NCBI GenBank assembly: GCA_038503075.1
Contig: JBCAML010000003.1
Location: 1,178,001 to 1,242,000, forward strand
Length of the DNA stretch: 64,000 nucleotides
Direction: 5' to 3'
Source: Gyromitra esculenta
Taxonomy: Eukaryota > Ascomycota > Pezizomycetes > Pezizales > Discinaceae
The stretch's first letter is position 1. The number at the start of each line of letters is the position of its first letter. Below, piece after piece: positions 33,101-44,116 of this stretch. The notes under the pieces were generated by a model, which ran no database searches, had not been told where the DNA came from, and worked only from the letters and a program-made list of their open reading frames with translations. A program made the position numbers and the translations under genes.

Positions 33101-34250
33101 GAACACGCAACGAGGCCAGCCAATGGGATGGAGAGATGATAGGGATCAATTCAGTCTGCCGAAGTCAGCCCCTAATACTCAACCTGGTACCCCAACAACT
33201 CCGAATGATCGACATATGCCACGCAAACAGCCTAGTATGCCGAGAATGAATGGTCCTGATATGCATCGACCAAACCAAGGCCAGTTCAGAGATCAAGACC
33301 CTAGGCAGGGTCGAATGAATCCAGAACGAACCCGTGGGCATGAAAACGGCCCACCAAATGGTGCTCATATGAACCATGGCCCTATAAACAATGGGCCGAT
33401 GAGGAACGGCCCGATGAATGGTAGTCCGGGGAAACACGGCCTAATGAAAAAGCAGTCATTTGATAGAGGAGATGCTCTTCCAGATTTTAGAAGGCCAAGG
33501 GGAAACAGTAATGCATCATCAGGACCAACCATGCGTCAGCGAAGAGGCACCTTTGAAGGTACTCTATTACCTCCTCTAAACACTGCCGCTCTTGTGGCTC
33601 CTGCTTCTCCTCAGCAGCCTCAGTCTTCCGTGTCTCCTGTGCCCCCTCAGTCGGTGGCAGCAGCGGATAAGTCTCCTGCTCATCCTCAGATGCAGCGTAC
33701 TCTGACGGATGCCGGTAACACTACCCCTTCATCTGCTGCTTCCTCTACAAAAACCCCTCCTGCCCAGTTGGTACAAACTATGGCAAGTGCCAATGCTGGA
33801 TTCACACCAGCCAAGAAGCGAGTTGTCGACAAAAGTAAAATCGGTGAACCAAAACTTCTCTCCTCAACTTCTAATATCCCTACCGTCGATCTTCCGGCTC
33901 AAAATCAGACTCTTCCTCTGAACGGAAAGAATTCTAGTCGTCGGCGTATGACTGAAACCCGAAGCATCTTTGGTGGCTTCGGCAAGAATAGATCAACCGA
34001 GGAGGTCCCAGCATTGCCCACAGGGAGCCCAATGATGCCTCAACATCGCAGCGACGATGAAATCGAGCGATCATCATTCACAGATGACCCACCACCAAAG
34101 AAGAGGGGCGGGGGGAAACTGCGAAAATCAACGAGTGATGGTGGAGCACTCGGTACACGCGCTAGGAAACAAGAGGCTATGACGAGGAGTCCGACTGTGC
34201 CTAAGATTTCAAGAACAATGGTTGGGGGCGCGCCTGAGGGGATGATCTAG
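30192..34250 (+). CDS. Large low-complexity conserved fungal protein, 1352 aa
   Basis: Single ORF from ATG at 30192. The N-terminus carries the block most likely conserved among Pezizomycotina: a basic start, HNLFKWGRTPEPPPKP, then DDFRTSLLMPNLAQRFSILQMEM. A run of 16 alanines follows (30423-30470). The rest is mostly disordered, rich in Ser, Pro, Gln and Asn, with an acidic patch (PEEDEDEDNND), an aromatic/acidic patch (WEFDDWDGGYYAEDDN), a long Arg/Glu segment likely to form a charged helix (about residues 725-800), a His/Pro/Gly/Met-rich part and a basic C-terminus. No catalytic domain, signal peptide or membrane span. Function unknown; the layout suggests a cytoplasmic scaffold or regulated phosphoprotein, which is inference. 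No intron seen. Confidence 0.85.
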   Translation: MHRLRKGKKGNKEEEDGIPPVPQTTTSHNLFKWGRTPEPPPKPELDLEHALPPTDDFRTSLLMPNLAQRFSILQMEMAAAAAAAAAAAAAAAAGKVNGESASGAQPDGKDGFIFAAPQFTPLGEITETSSIAESGAVQQNRLTTKSEDSAVSDESGGMMNRSRGGEGNVLFGGRQKVYRVPASNAYISSKDSADDPNPGSPMSGRVVYNYDLPETTFTTLRQKREQELEDANNSSVVDLNEDNRNRYTSSSTNSTPTTITRSSTAATSVTSNRTPSGSIPASASTTSLPIASGSMVTNKPRRALYEQALDQQLQDQQSTAVGRLERLASLRKASASPPPTNTYPLVGNFGSPQLGQQPSALPSSPASSSPQWSVNIKKSPESPISMPEEDEDEDNNDGELGKPGQKQTSNEGLSPHMAQFNFGLEPRSQSPISAPVSASAIQFPTQGPFSPGNLRGDQQQGSRGPEKTNPVLDQKRIPSPLSSISDQYGQGAVGVDSRKTFLSMQSSSDSSSYGDPEDSENDRLEDSKPVSRSSLDNIAPLHPRKHSGTSSTDSVSEPLEPVSPVSPISPIFNERGSESSIRELQPLRNPAISPTSPQFSAETHTPSDDDSPTLPAGPGLSMLVRQHLRTDSGHSSVYAGSTYTRMSRSSRYGTGPSKNTSVYGVGKMPGTARPSVSGASGSSGGNLWEFDDWDGGYYAEDDNNGLTSLATVGDALPQPPSIPTRAAARVRSEERRDDEELARDRGRAESRMSERDRAMSRASERERSIPAAEDEHDKDWEQQLAFRRQIIQQNLRNHEKVNSQHEMDFPSGNFKDSQSKNGASPSGFGVLRSKGSNGILSKGDSSAKSLRSNGRDSPGPGMRKENRSRMNSDADSRRAEEERMLRETVRGPKNIPSGSYPMQQHPPHSHHNIPPHQPRNHTGHSLNTNQPPELRPQQRSPVGLPHPLHSPMHTPRLKQRPSHEQVKGAQNTQRGQPMGWRDDRDQFSLPKSAPNTQPGTPTTPNDRHMPRKQPSMPRMNGPDMHRPNQGQFRDQDPRQGRMNPERTRGHENGPPNGAHMNHGPINNGPMRNGPMNGSPGKHGLMKKQSFDRGDALPDFRRPRGNSNASSGPTMRQRRGTFEGTLLPPLNTAALVAPASPQQPQSSVSPVPPQSVAAADKSPAHPQMQRTLTDAGNTTPSSAASSTKTPPAQLVQTMASANAGFTPAKKRVVDKSKIGEPKLLSSTSNIPTVDLPAQNQTLPLNGKNSSRRRMTETRSIFGGFGKNRSTEEVPALPTGSPMMPQHRSDDEIERSSFTDDPPPKKRGGGKLRKSTSDGGALGTRARKQEAMTRSPTVPKISRTMVGGAPEGMI

Positions 34251-36114
34251 GCGATTTTGTCGGCTTTTTTCGCTGTTATAGGAAGGTGTTTTTCTTCATG
34301 AATGATGGTTTTGTTGGTGATCTTTGGTAAAGGGCTTGTTGGGCGGGGTATATGACTGTTATGTTCAAAGCTTCTTGTTCAAGTTCTTACGTGTGCTGAC
34401 TGGTTGAATTTCTCTCTTACCTATTGCACCTTTGCCTTTATTACTCTTTTCTTCACTTGTAATTTTTGAAAGAAGAGATATTCTCTTATTGTCTAGGTTT
34501 TTTTCTTTTTCTTTCCTTTTTCCTTTTTCCTTTTCCCCCAAGTATCGTTATACCGTACTCTTCATATACTTTATTATCGTTTCGTTATCCCTGGCTGGTG
34601 TTTTTAGGATCACCAGTTGTCATCTGTATTTCTCTTTTGTTAATTTCTGTGATTTTATGGGGAGTCGAGTATGGTCTGGTGGGGTTTTGGAACTGGGGTT
34701 CAAGATTCCAGTGGTATCGTTGTATCTTTTTCATGTTTCTGTTCGCATCATCCTGAGATCTGTGGTTTGTGTTTAGTGGTAGCTTATAAGTTTAAGTAAT
34801 AGATAACTCTTTATCTTTTAAAAAAATACCCTGCTTACTACTTAGTTATATTATCTACATATGTGTACCTAGTCTTTCTTGCGTATCTTATTCAAATAAA
34901 AAAACATGCTTCTATATACTACATGGCTTAATTAAGCGCGAGTTTTGGCCACTTTTTTTTCGGTTAAATCATGTTTCATTGTTTTATCTGGGTACAAGAA
35001 TGTCACATGCAACCGAAGTTATGGCGTGAACAAAACCCCGCGAGTTTTGGCCACGTCGTGTCCGGTTATACATAGTAGTGATGTGTTATTCATCGATGGC
35101 CATATACCAACAAAGTACGCCATGCCAACGAGACGGATTCGTCGTGATCCTTAAGTTTATGATAGTATGTAATTTAAGAAATTGCGTTGTAGTATCTGAT
35201 TTCCTGTGTCTTTTGCTATCACGCATAGTAGAATCTGTCATAAATAGCGGTTTAACGGACCAAAAGATAACCACAAAGCTCTCCAATTGAATCGGTGTTG
35301 ACGAAACTCCGTAATTTCGGGTCCCTTGGTGTCTGCCACGACCTTACTGGTTCCGTTTCTTTTTTTTTTCTTAGGCCTAAGTGCACTAGTGAGGTGAAAC
35401 CTTAAGTACAGCTTGAAGTTTCTATTAGTGTCCCATAATTTACTTGATATCTAATTGAAATCAGTTTGGGTGAAGTCGAGGCCAGATACAAGTTTAGATC
35501 ACGTGGCGCCAAGTCGGTCCATAGAATTGCTGTATAGTATTAGTTGAAGTGGACGAAAAGCCCATCTCCGGGAGGTAAATAGACCGAATTAGGGATGGGC
35601 TGTTTGCATAAATAAACCAATTATTTCCTCTCACTATACCTGTAACGGACTCAGGCCGCCGAAATAAATCCCGGGGCAGGACCATCAAAACAGCTACAGA
35701 AGAAACCGGTATTAATAGTAGAGCTTGTGAGAATCAAGCTAATAGTCTATTATAAGTAACAGCTTTGGACCCTGAAGTAGCCAATATGCCCGCCAAAAAC
35801 GCTCCAGCGTGGCTCGATACAGACTCTGAAGACTCTGATTTCAAGTCAAGGTAAAGCAACCGTGTGCTGGGGAAATTCGATCAAGTCGGTAATCATGCGT
35901 GGATGTTTCTTCGACGTTTTGCAACAAGACCCTAAGACGCAGTTGTTCGAGAAATAAGGAATTTTTGTTGCTACTGATCAATATAAGGAGTTGGTCTATG
36001 TAAAGGGGTGGCACCGTTTATGTAGCTAAGTTGTCTCTTCATAATTTGTGTCATGGTATATTGAAGAGCCAGAGAGATTTCTAGAGCTATGATCAAAGGA
36101 TATTTGCCTACAGA
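34251..36114. other. Intergenic stretch
   Basis: T-rich 3' flank of the large protein gene to about 34900, then the retroposon copy at 34953. No gene is supported between 35055 and 36114. The T-rich ORFs at 34432-34776 are composition artefacts. Confidence 0.5.
34937..35054 (-). mobile_element. Short A-tailed retroposon, copy A, with 16-bp target duplication
   Basis: Element 34953-35038. On the minus strand it reads GGGTTTTGTTCACGCC... through CATGTGACATTCTTG to GATTTAACCG followed by eight A. It is flanked by exact direct repeats CGCGAGTTTTGGCCAC at 34937-34952 and 35039-35054. The A tail and ~16-bp duplication are hallmarks of target-primed reverse transcription by a LINE-type enzyme. Similar copies lie at 10201 and 49280. 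Confidence 0.75.
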
Positions 36115-37038
36115 TTACCCATTACCAATTTCTCCTGCCTTAACGATAGCAAGTCCGAGGCCTATCGCAGTCTCAATGTATTTCGCCCATTCCCAAGGCT
36201 TTTCCACGTCCCCAGGTAGAGAGTTAAAATATTCCCAGCCCATGATTCCCCCAAACCCAGGATATGCCTCCATCAACGTCACTATCACCATCTGCAGAAT
36301 CTCTGTTGGTACCCAGCCTGGCCCACTTGCCCCATTTGTCACCACACCCGCCACCACCTTGTTCGCCGGCCACCCACATGCCATAATCATATCGTAACTT
36401 TGTGTATCTCCCATAGAGCCCCAACCGCAATAAAATTGCGTGTTATACCATGCAATCTTCCCTCCACGCGTAATTTCGAGAGCTTCGTAATCGAAACCCG
36501 ATAGATTGGAGCCTCTCTGCAACGCAGTTGCTACCGGCGCCAAGGTAATAATGAAAGCATCCCCAAAGTCAACTTTCAGGCGGTCGATAAGACGTATGAC
36601 GCCTCTGAGCGACATCTCCTCCTCGACGTCAAGATCAAGACCGTCAAGACTATAGGTGCGTAGCATGTCACGAAGCGGAACATAGTACGCTTCAAACTGC
36701 GCCTCGTCGCCATCTAAACGCGTAAAGGACCCCTTTGCTGCGCCTCCAAGCATTCCGAGAATTTTAATACCCACATCTTGGAACTGCCGGACTTCACTCC
36801 ACAACGGTAGGAAGAGGGTGTGGTTGGGGTGGTGGTCGTTTAGCGTGATATTGCCAGGACCCTCGTTTAGATGGATTGCGGCGATGATGAGGTGGGTAAT
36901 GCCGGTAGGTTCAGAAATGAGGGGGAGTATGGAAACGTAGTCTTTGTCGTTGTTGCGGTAATGCGTTTGATGGTAGCATACAAGGCGGGGTGTAGTGCGG
37001 GGTGGCTCGCGAGGAGGAAGTGATGGTGGGGGAGGCAT
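36115..37038 (-). CDS. GH18-family glycoside hydrolase, 307 aa
   Basis: Intronless ORF from ATG at 37038. The GH18 fold is visible: an initial strand with CYHQTHY, the third-strand GMLGGAAKGSF (SxGG-like, residues 95-105) and the catalytic motif DGLDLDVE at residues 132-139, with D135, D137 and the acid E139 all present. Near the end, GIMGWEYFNS supplies the conserved tryptophan. GH18 enzymes cleave chitin or the chitobiose core of N-glycans by substrate-assisted catalysis. There is no signal peptide (Pro-rich start), no chitin-binding module and no GPI signal, so it is probably intracellular. It resembles small non-secreted fungal GH18 proteins, some of which are ENGase-like. The substrate is uncertain. 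Confidence 0.88.
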   Translation of the reverse strand: MPPPPSLPPREPPRTTPRLVCYHQTHYRNNDKDYVSILPLISEPTGITHLIIAAIHLNEGPGNITLNDHHPNHTLFLPLWSEVRQFQDVGIKILGMLGGAAKGSFTRLDGDEAQFEAYYVPLRDMLRTYSLDGLDLDVEEEMSLRGVIRLIDRLKVDFGDAFIITLAPVATALQRGSNLSGFDYEALEITRGGKIAWYNTQFYCGWGSMGDTQSYDMIMACGWPANKVVAGVVTNGASGPGWVPTEILQMVIVTLMEAYPGFGGIMGWEYFNSLPGDVEKPWEWAKYIETAIGLGLAIVKAGEIGNG

Positions 37039-39051
37039 AGCGAATCAATATTTTGTTTCTGATAATAATTTAGGCCTAGGCAGTTCCTTTGAGCTTACTG
37101 TGCTAGCTTGATGTTTGGCCTCGATATTTGGCCTCGAAAACAGCACGATCAGGTTGGTCCAACTCCTTTGATCCTTGTGGAATAACCCCTCATGCATTTA
37201 ACTACGGCTGACAGTTTCTGGGCTTGGCAGCGAGTGTCTCTTATATCTTGTAGATTCAGCCAGTAAATACAATTACTCACAGGCAACAGTCGAGTTTATT
37301 CCCCTTTGCTTGGTTATGGAAGTGGCCTTCTAATAAGTGATCTTCGATACACTTGAAATGTCCAGGGTTAGGGCTAACCCGTATAATTAAAAGAGGGCAT
37401 TAATGCGTGTACTGTACTTTAGGTGGTGAATAGCCTCTACTGTACCTCCTGAGCCTATCGGACCACAGTAAACCGTTGATCCAGCTTGTATGTATGTGCA
37501 GCCCGGATATTAGACGTTGAAGCTATATGTAGTTAAGCACAGGCGATCACTCGGCAACAGCGGTGTGTACTATTGGAAGGACGACGAGTATCAGTTGACT
37601 AAACTCGGCCCCAAAACCTGACTGATTATTAAGGATCCACTAACTTGAGCCGAACCCTCAAGTAATCTGATGGGTTCTCTAGTCAAGAACCTTACCATTT
37701 GTCACTAAGTCTAAAAATCGTAGATTTTTTATTTACTGATAAGATGCTTCAACGAATTGGCTGTAGGAAAATACTAGCGCTAAGTCGTATCTGGCCGGTT
37801 TATATCTCCAAATATGTAAAATGCCGAAATCAGCCCATGATGTATCTTTCCCCAGTTCTGTGGTTTTTGAGCCCCGATCACCCATCCTCTGGCATCTACT
37901 AGTACTTGAGGTCCCGACTGGAGAGGAGTGAAATTTGGAGAGAAAGATTATGCAGCGGTGGAGGTTTGTGTCTAGGCTTCCGACGGTACTCGAAATCCCC
38001 GCCATGAAAGTTATCTCCAGCTATAACTTTGTTTGTCTTGGTTCAGCAGTACAGTCTCGTTCGAAAAGTCTTGGTACCCCTCGTCTCTATTAAGCACGAC
38101 TGCCGACGAATTGAGGCTATAATTTTTGTAGAAGATAGTTATGTGAGGCAGTTAGATATTATTCAGCATCGAGGATCTCCATAGTTTTCCACCCTTTTGA
38201 ATTACTCTTTTCCAGTTCGATTCATAGCTATTTAGTTTATTATCAACGATTAGTAGGGTGCCAGGGTTTTGCGAATGTGACTGTACTCGTGCTCTAGCAT
38301 AAGTACCTAAAAATGCTTTTTGGTGGCAAAGTTTTTTTAATTCGTCCCGCAGCAGCGCTTCAAAGTTTGGTTGGCCAAAGCCTTACCCTTGTTTTCAGGT
38401 ACTTATGCTAGAGCACAAGTACATCGCGGATGATAAATACATATGTGCCATGAGGCTCCGTTGGCCGCGCGGGTGCTGAGTCAGTCGGATATCCTCAGCT
38501 GACCAACCGGCACAAGCCAAACTGGCTGGCAGCTTCACGTGAAAGCAGAGAGAAAAGTCGGAATTCGAGGAGAGGAGCAAAGGCGAGAGAAGTAAGCCAG
38601 GTACATACGTACATAGGGTACTACTGCTCTCTTCTTCCGGACCTGAATTCCTTTCCTTTCCTCCCCTCCATCATCATCATCATCATCATCGCCACTGCTC
38701 CCCCCCATCTCCTCAACTGTATCTATCGTAGAGTTCCTGGCATATAATAGTTATCGGTGTCTGGAGGTGATCTCCCCTGTCGTCATCTCTTTCACCAGAC
38801 CTGCTTCCTCGGTACTGGGCAGCCAGTCAACCAGCCACAAACCACCAACCTAAGAACCCCCAGCTGCACGATTAACGGGGATGCATGGCAGCCCTTGGTA
38901 CGTCGCGTCCTGTCCTCCAATCCGCCACATATCGTCGTCATCGCTTGCTTCTTTCCCATCTCAACTCCCTCAGACTTTATCTACACCTCATTCGGGATTT
39001 TACAACGTTTTAACCTTCATATTGCGCACAGATACCCCCTGGACGTTCTAC
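37039..39051. other. Intergenic stretch
   Basis: No gene is seen. Contents are a MITE-like inverted repeat at 38282-38423, a CAT-triplet microsatellite near 38669-38691, and C/T-rich sequence from about 38630 that is probably promoter and leader of the peroxin gene. Confidence 0.5.
38282..38423. mobile_element. MITE-like element with 27-bp terminal inverted repeats
   Basis: The left end (38282-38308) and right end (38397-38423) are inverted repeats of 27 bp with one mismatch, reading TGTACTCGTGCTCTAGCATA and onwards from the outside. The 88-bp interior has no ORF. The total of 142 bp fits a miniature inverted-repeat element. No clear target duplication. Confidence 0.65.
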
Positions 39052-40783
39052 ATGTCTGACGATTACGATCACGACACCCAGGGTGGTGCCGGCACCGGTA
39101 ACGGTAGCGACTATAGTAACATCCATAACGCGGATCCGAATCCTCCGACGATCGCTTCCTTCGCGCCTATCTCCTCGTCTCCGGCTTCTCGGAGTCGATT
39201 CCAGGTCCACCAGAAATCACCGCTTCTCGTCGCAACACCACCACAAATTACTCGAGCGCTCTCCCAAAGCTATCCGTACCTGAGGGCCACGAATCGTATC
39301 GCAGGGTTATTAACATGGACTTCCAAGGACCCATGGGAATCGTTCCTCGTAGTTGCAGCATTTTGGGCTATAGCTCTGTATGGGGATATAGTGCTACGAT
39401 GGGCAGGAAATGTTTTTGTGGTTGTGTTGTTGATCCTCGGAATGTTCTTGAGACGATATCAAGATGGTGTGTTCTCTGATCTAGACATCTCCCTGTTAAC
39501 TTGCCTATTTTCCTGGTAGAATGGAGGAGCTAATTAAGCTATTCCTACACATAGAGCCAACTTCAACAACCCTCGATGAAATTCTTGAGACACTCAACAC
39601 ACTTACCACCCGCCTCAACATCTTCTTCGAGCCCTTCCAGTCCCTAACACGATACCTCTCCACCACCAAGACGGCAACCACAGCAACAACTCGTCCAGCA
39701 TTGACTACACTTTTCATCCGGATCCTCCTAACAACCCCGCTATGGCTTGCGCTCAGCATCTACCCAACACATATAATCACCGCCCGTCGCATTGTGCTCA
39801 TGGTTGGTACCCTAATACTAACATGGCACTCCCGCCCTGCGAAAGTATCTCGTACCGTTCTCTGGCGTTCCTACACGCTTCGTAAGATATCATCCCGTCT
39901 CACCGGCCTCACACTCACACCGCTCCCAACACTACCTACGCTACCCCCGCGTGTCCGTACACCAGGCTCAATTCGTACATCCAACCTCCCAGCTTCCTCT
40001 AGTAGCGTTTCTATCCCCGCCGCAGGCTCAACCCGAAACCGGGCTGATTCTGGCGAAGTCTCCACGCCGCTAACCGCATCTATGGCTGGCGCATCACCTG
40101 GAGTCAAGTTCACGTTCGCGATTTATGAGAATCAGCGGCGATGGTTGGGGGTTGGATGGACTGCAAGCTTGTTTGCGTATGAGAGAGCACCGTTTACAGA
40201 CGAGCATCTGCAAGCGTGCCCTAGTCCAGAAGAGTTTGCATTACCAGAGACTTCAGAGGGGAGTGGTGTAAAGTGGCGCTGGGTGGAGGGCCAGGATTGG
40301 AGGGTGGAGGGCGCAAAGGGAGAGAAAAATGGCCATCATGGAAAAAAACAGGATGTTAAGGATAAGGTGGGGTTAAGTGGGGAGAGTGGAGAAGGGTGGG
40401 TTTACTATGATAACAAGGTATGTTGTAATCCGCCTTCTGCTTGCTAGGATTAGGGGGCGGGTAAAGGATTTTGGGTAAGATACTAATACCTCCGCCGCGT
40501 ACAGTGGAGAGATGGTCGCAGAGGAGTCGATGGATGGGGAAAGTACACGAGAAGACGCAAATGGTTCCGTAACGCAGAACTAGTAGAAGACGTCAATGAT
40601 GAGCCGCCCGTTGAACTCCCAGCAGAAGTAAAGATTGAACAAAAAAGCCCACCACCGGAGGTTGTCGTTACGGAGCACAGGGAGGAAAACGATAGATTAT
40701 CGAATGTGGATGGAAAAACGAACCCTAATGCAATGGCAAATGGGAACAGCGAGAAGGTGCCGCCGCCACTACCGAGACGTTAG
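39052..40783 (+). CDS. Peroxisomal membrane peroxin, Pex23/Pex24/Pex30-32 type, 531 aa, three exons
   Basis: Exons 39052-39470, 39520-40417 and 40505-40783. The second intron (GTATGT, branch TACTAAT, ACAG) is clear. The first is less so: the frame requires either GTTCTC-TAG as given or a neighbouring GTGTTC-GAG pair. An in-frame ATG at 38881 exists, but the start at 39052 gives the acidic MSDDYD N-terminus usual for fungal proteins. Two hydrophobic hairpins follow (LVVAAFWAIALYGDIVLRWA with VFVVVLLILGMFL, and FIRILLTTPLWLALS with IVLMVGTLILTW). The dysferlin-type end has FAIYENQRRWLGVGW, and WRDGRRGVDGWGKYTRRRKW is completed by exon 3. The family shapes ER-peroxisome contacts and controls peroxisome size and number. 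Confidence 0.88.
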
Positions 40784-43700
40784 CCCGGAATAGATCTCTT
40801 CAAGCGAAGTAGCTATCGATAAAAAAATTTGTTGTTTTCTGAGTTTTCGCTAATCGCGAAAGGTTTATGGTTTTCGCGGTCTGGGATCTTTGGGGTTTTA
40901 TGGGGTTCATGCGTTATGTGTCTCATGCGTTGTTCGGCGGTATTGCCGCACACACAATATTCAGCCTTGTTTTTGTTTCTGCACAGTACACACTCACATC
41001 CTAAGTTACAATTATATGTAAATGATATAAAATAAATCATTTACTTATCAAATTTTTAGAGCTATAAGTATAGATAAACTTCTGCGTGAACCGCGCATTA
41101 GTATAGGCAAATGGGCGGGGATCTGGGAAAACTGTGCTTATGGGGCATAACTAAGCGTGGTTTTCTTAGATCACCACCCAAATTCGGGTTTTGATAGAAT
41201 AGCCAAAAGGGCACTTTACTATAGGCATCCGCAAAAGCCACATCCTTCCCCCTTTACTCTATTCGAGGTGCAAATCTAGAAATATTGATCACATCTTAGT
41301 ATGTTAGCCTCTGCGTTAAATTGTGTATCCCATAGCCTAGCCTTTGGTCTATATTTGGGGAAATTCAAAAGGCTTTATTGGCTGGCTCACCGTTAACAGA
41401 GAAGGGAAATATACTTCCACACAATATCTGTGAAGTTTTTTAAGGTATAAGAAAACTGGACTTCGTCTTTACTGCTTTGGCTACCCCCGCTGTCGCAGCA
41501 AGCTGCTGGTGGGGCTATGCACGAAACTAGGGACGAGCTATGACGAGTGATGACGAGTGATACGTGATGACTATCTCGCTTGGTGCTATGCGTATAATAT
41601 TGTACGGCTTTGTAGAAAGGTATTGACTGTACGCGTATCCGACGAATTTCGTCTGAGTATAAACCCCCCCCCCCCCCTCTTTCTGACTTCATGAGCTTCT
41701 AATCTTCTGAACATCTGAACATCCCATATTCTCACCCACAGCTTCTTTCTACTTACATAGCATCGATGTGTATCTCTCACCTACCCTATGATTCTCTATT
41801 ATCTTCGTATATCGTTCATCCTTCATCACCCATCTTACGCTCCTCACCCTGTCAGCTTGTAAATTACTATTCCATTGCTCACTCATCATGTTTGGCCCAG
41901 AGAGTTTTCATAAATCTGCTTAGTGCTTAGATCATAGTCACGGGTCACTTGGGATAGCCCGTGTGTACCTGAACATACGCGGACTGCGAAGTAGATAGAT
42001 GAGGTGGGTGAAATGGGGAGGGCTGGTATACTGCATGTAGAATATAACCTAATACATCCAATGAATCTGATTCAGTAATTAGACTTCCCCCAATAACCAC
42101 CAGGATTGCTGTGATTGAGTCCTGCAATCTTGAATCATGATTGATCACTCGGAAATTTAGTGGCTCGCCAATCGCTCACATGGTCAATTCCAGCACTTAC
42201 CCTACTAGCGAGGCGATAACCTTAAACTACGACTAGAAAATCTCTCCATTGGCGTATACGCCTTAAATATTTAGGAATGACTAAGCTCACTTGGTCATGA
42301 CGAGGGAAAAACACCCATCAAGGTACTCACCCTTGCATCTAGCCTTGGGCGGAACAGGAAAGAAATCCAAATGAGCATATTTATTTTGTTTTTTTTAATC
42401 GAATTATATCACCTGGATACCAATTAATTCTCTATAGATTACGACTTTGCGGGGTAGAGATGAAGAATATAAAGTGGAGGCTGATCCCACCAGTATCAAG
42501 GGTGACGGACACCTACATCTTGAAATCCTGGCCTGCGCTGAAACCAGCGGTACTTATTCTACGCAAATATCACCATTCAGGGCCAGGGGTTTATTACACT
42601 ACGTTCATCTGAAGGCTTATCGAATTGGTGATCTGCAACGATTAGTGTAACTGCCTTTGGGTTTGCGCACTTACATATCTGGCTGCCATATTCGTCTCAA
42701 CGTGGAATGGCTCCCGATATATTTTTGCTATATGCAATATAGGAGTTTAAAACTACAAGCTGTTTGACTTGAGTACATCCAAGCCTTGATATTGAATCTT
42801 ATGTGACCACATGCATATACAGGACATCCTGGGGCTATCCGGCAACCAATTTCCGCTCAAATATGTTCTCTATTAAGACATCGGACCAGCCCAACCATTC
42901 ACTCTCCCAGAGAACAAATCCTTAGTTTCCTATATTCGGTTTAGGGGAGATGCACGAACCCATCCTGCTGGTTATTTATCTGACCCTTCTGATCCCGATT
43001 CGATCGCCAGTTGACGAGAACTGCCCGTATATGCATCTCTATTTTCCTATACCTATAGTTTCGTATGGTCTTGTAGATATATTCTCAGATATTGTGGCTA
43101 ACGAATGAGCGTATTTTATGATTACTCACGGTACAGTCACAGCCACTAACATCAGATATCACAAACATACGGCTATTGAGATACCGATAGATTTCTGCAG
43201 AAGATGGTATAGGAACTTTAGCTATAGAGAGATCTCTTTCAAGGAAATCGGGATTTCATCATACTGATGGAGAGCAGAGTCTGAGGCCCTACATAATGTA
43301 TTCTTATTGGTTGTCGATCACCTTATCAATAAACTGGCAGACAAGGTCTTGTATTTCCCTGATCATTGGTTCTCAACATGCATATTGGTGTCTACTCAAA
43401 TTCTCGGCAATTATCTCAATCTGTTCTCGTTCTCACCCCTATCGCTAGTAAGCGAATCTCTCAAATATGCGATTTTTTAGAGCCTAGTTGGCTTGGATTG
43501 TCTGAATGACGATGAAGGCGTTTTTACTTCAAACTTCAAAAACAAGAAAAGGTATTACCACTTCTGGGCTTTGTTTGCAAGCGAAGGAAATGTTTTAATT
43601 TGTGGCTCAGCGATCAGATGACTTTCTGCAGTACAGACACATCACAAAGGAAGGAGACCTGCCGCGAGATTGAAGACACGAATGCACAGGAAGATAATTC

Positions 43701-43953
43701 ATACAGCGTTTCAGAAAAGTAAAAACAAAGCATAATCGACTCGATTCGACTCCTATCAAAGAAAAAAAACTCTCCAACTTGGCCGCTAGGATATCTTGGA
43801 CTCGATGACATTTGTTGACATTCCCATCTTCCGTCCTATTCGACCATTCAAACCCAAACTACATTAACCCACCGTCTGAATGTTTGTCCGACCGCTTTTT
43901 GTCGTCGTCGTTTCGAGGAGGAGGGTAAGTCGTTCAGGTTATATTTGGGTGGT
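40784..43953. other. Long gene-poor stretch
   Basis: No gene is supported in 3.2 kb. A run of 13 C lies near 41665-41677. ORFs here are shorter than 105 codons, overlap on both strands and have no motif. Confidence 0.5.
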
Positions 43954-44116
43954 TTATTTGTGCTAAGATTTATCAGTATAGGAAAACTTGAAAAAGCTAA
44001 GGAGGATGGATGGAAATAATGAGGATAAGAAATAAAGAACGTACAGGGCAGCCATCGCAGGAACAAGTTGATCCACAGCCGCAAGCGCCGCTAGAAGCAC
44101 ATCCGCATCCGCTCAT
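43954..44116 (-). CDS. Copper-type metallothionein, 25 aa, two exons
   Basis: Exon 1 is 44116-44045 (24 codons), the intron is 43963-44044 (82 bp, GTACGT...CTTAG), and exon 2 is only 9 nt (43962-43954), coding His-Lys-stop. The peptide begins MSGCGC and contains seven cysteines spaced C-x-C-x5-C-x-C-x3-C-x-C-x2-C, the same layout as the Neurospora copper metallothionein. There are no aromatic residues and many Gly/Ser, as expected. It should bind Cu(I) through thiolates in the cytosol for storage and detoxification. The ending CPHK is, as far as I recall, common in ascomycete homologues and supports the 9-nt exon; without splicing the frame would run into an unrelated hydrophobic tail. It is too small for ordinary ORF calling. 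Confidence 0.85.

Noticed and set aside
34432..34776. 114-codon hydrophobic ORF
   Set aside because: Generated by the T-rich 3' region of the large gene upstream; an overlapping frame gives a similar hydrophobic string.
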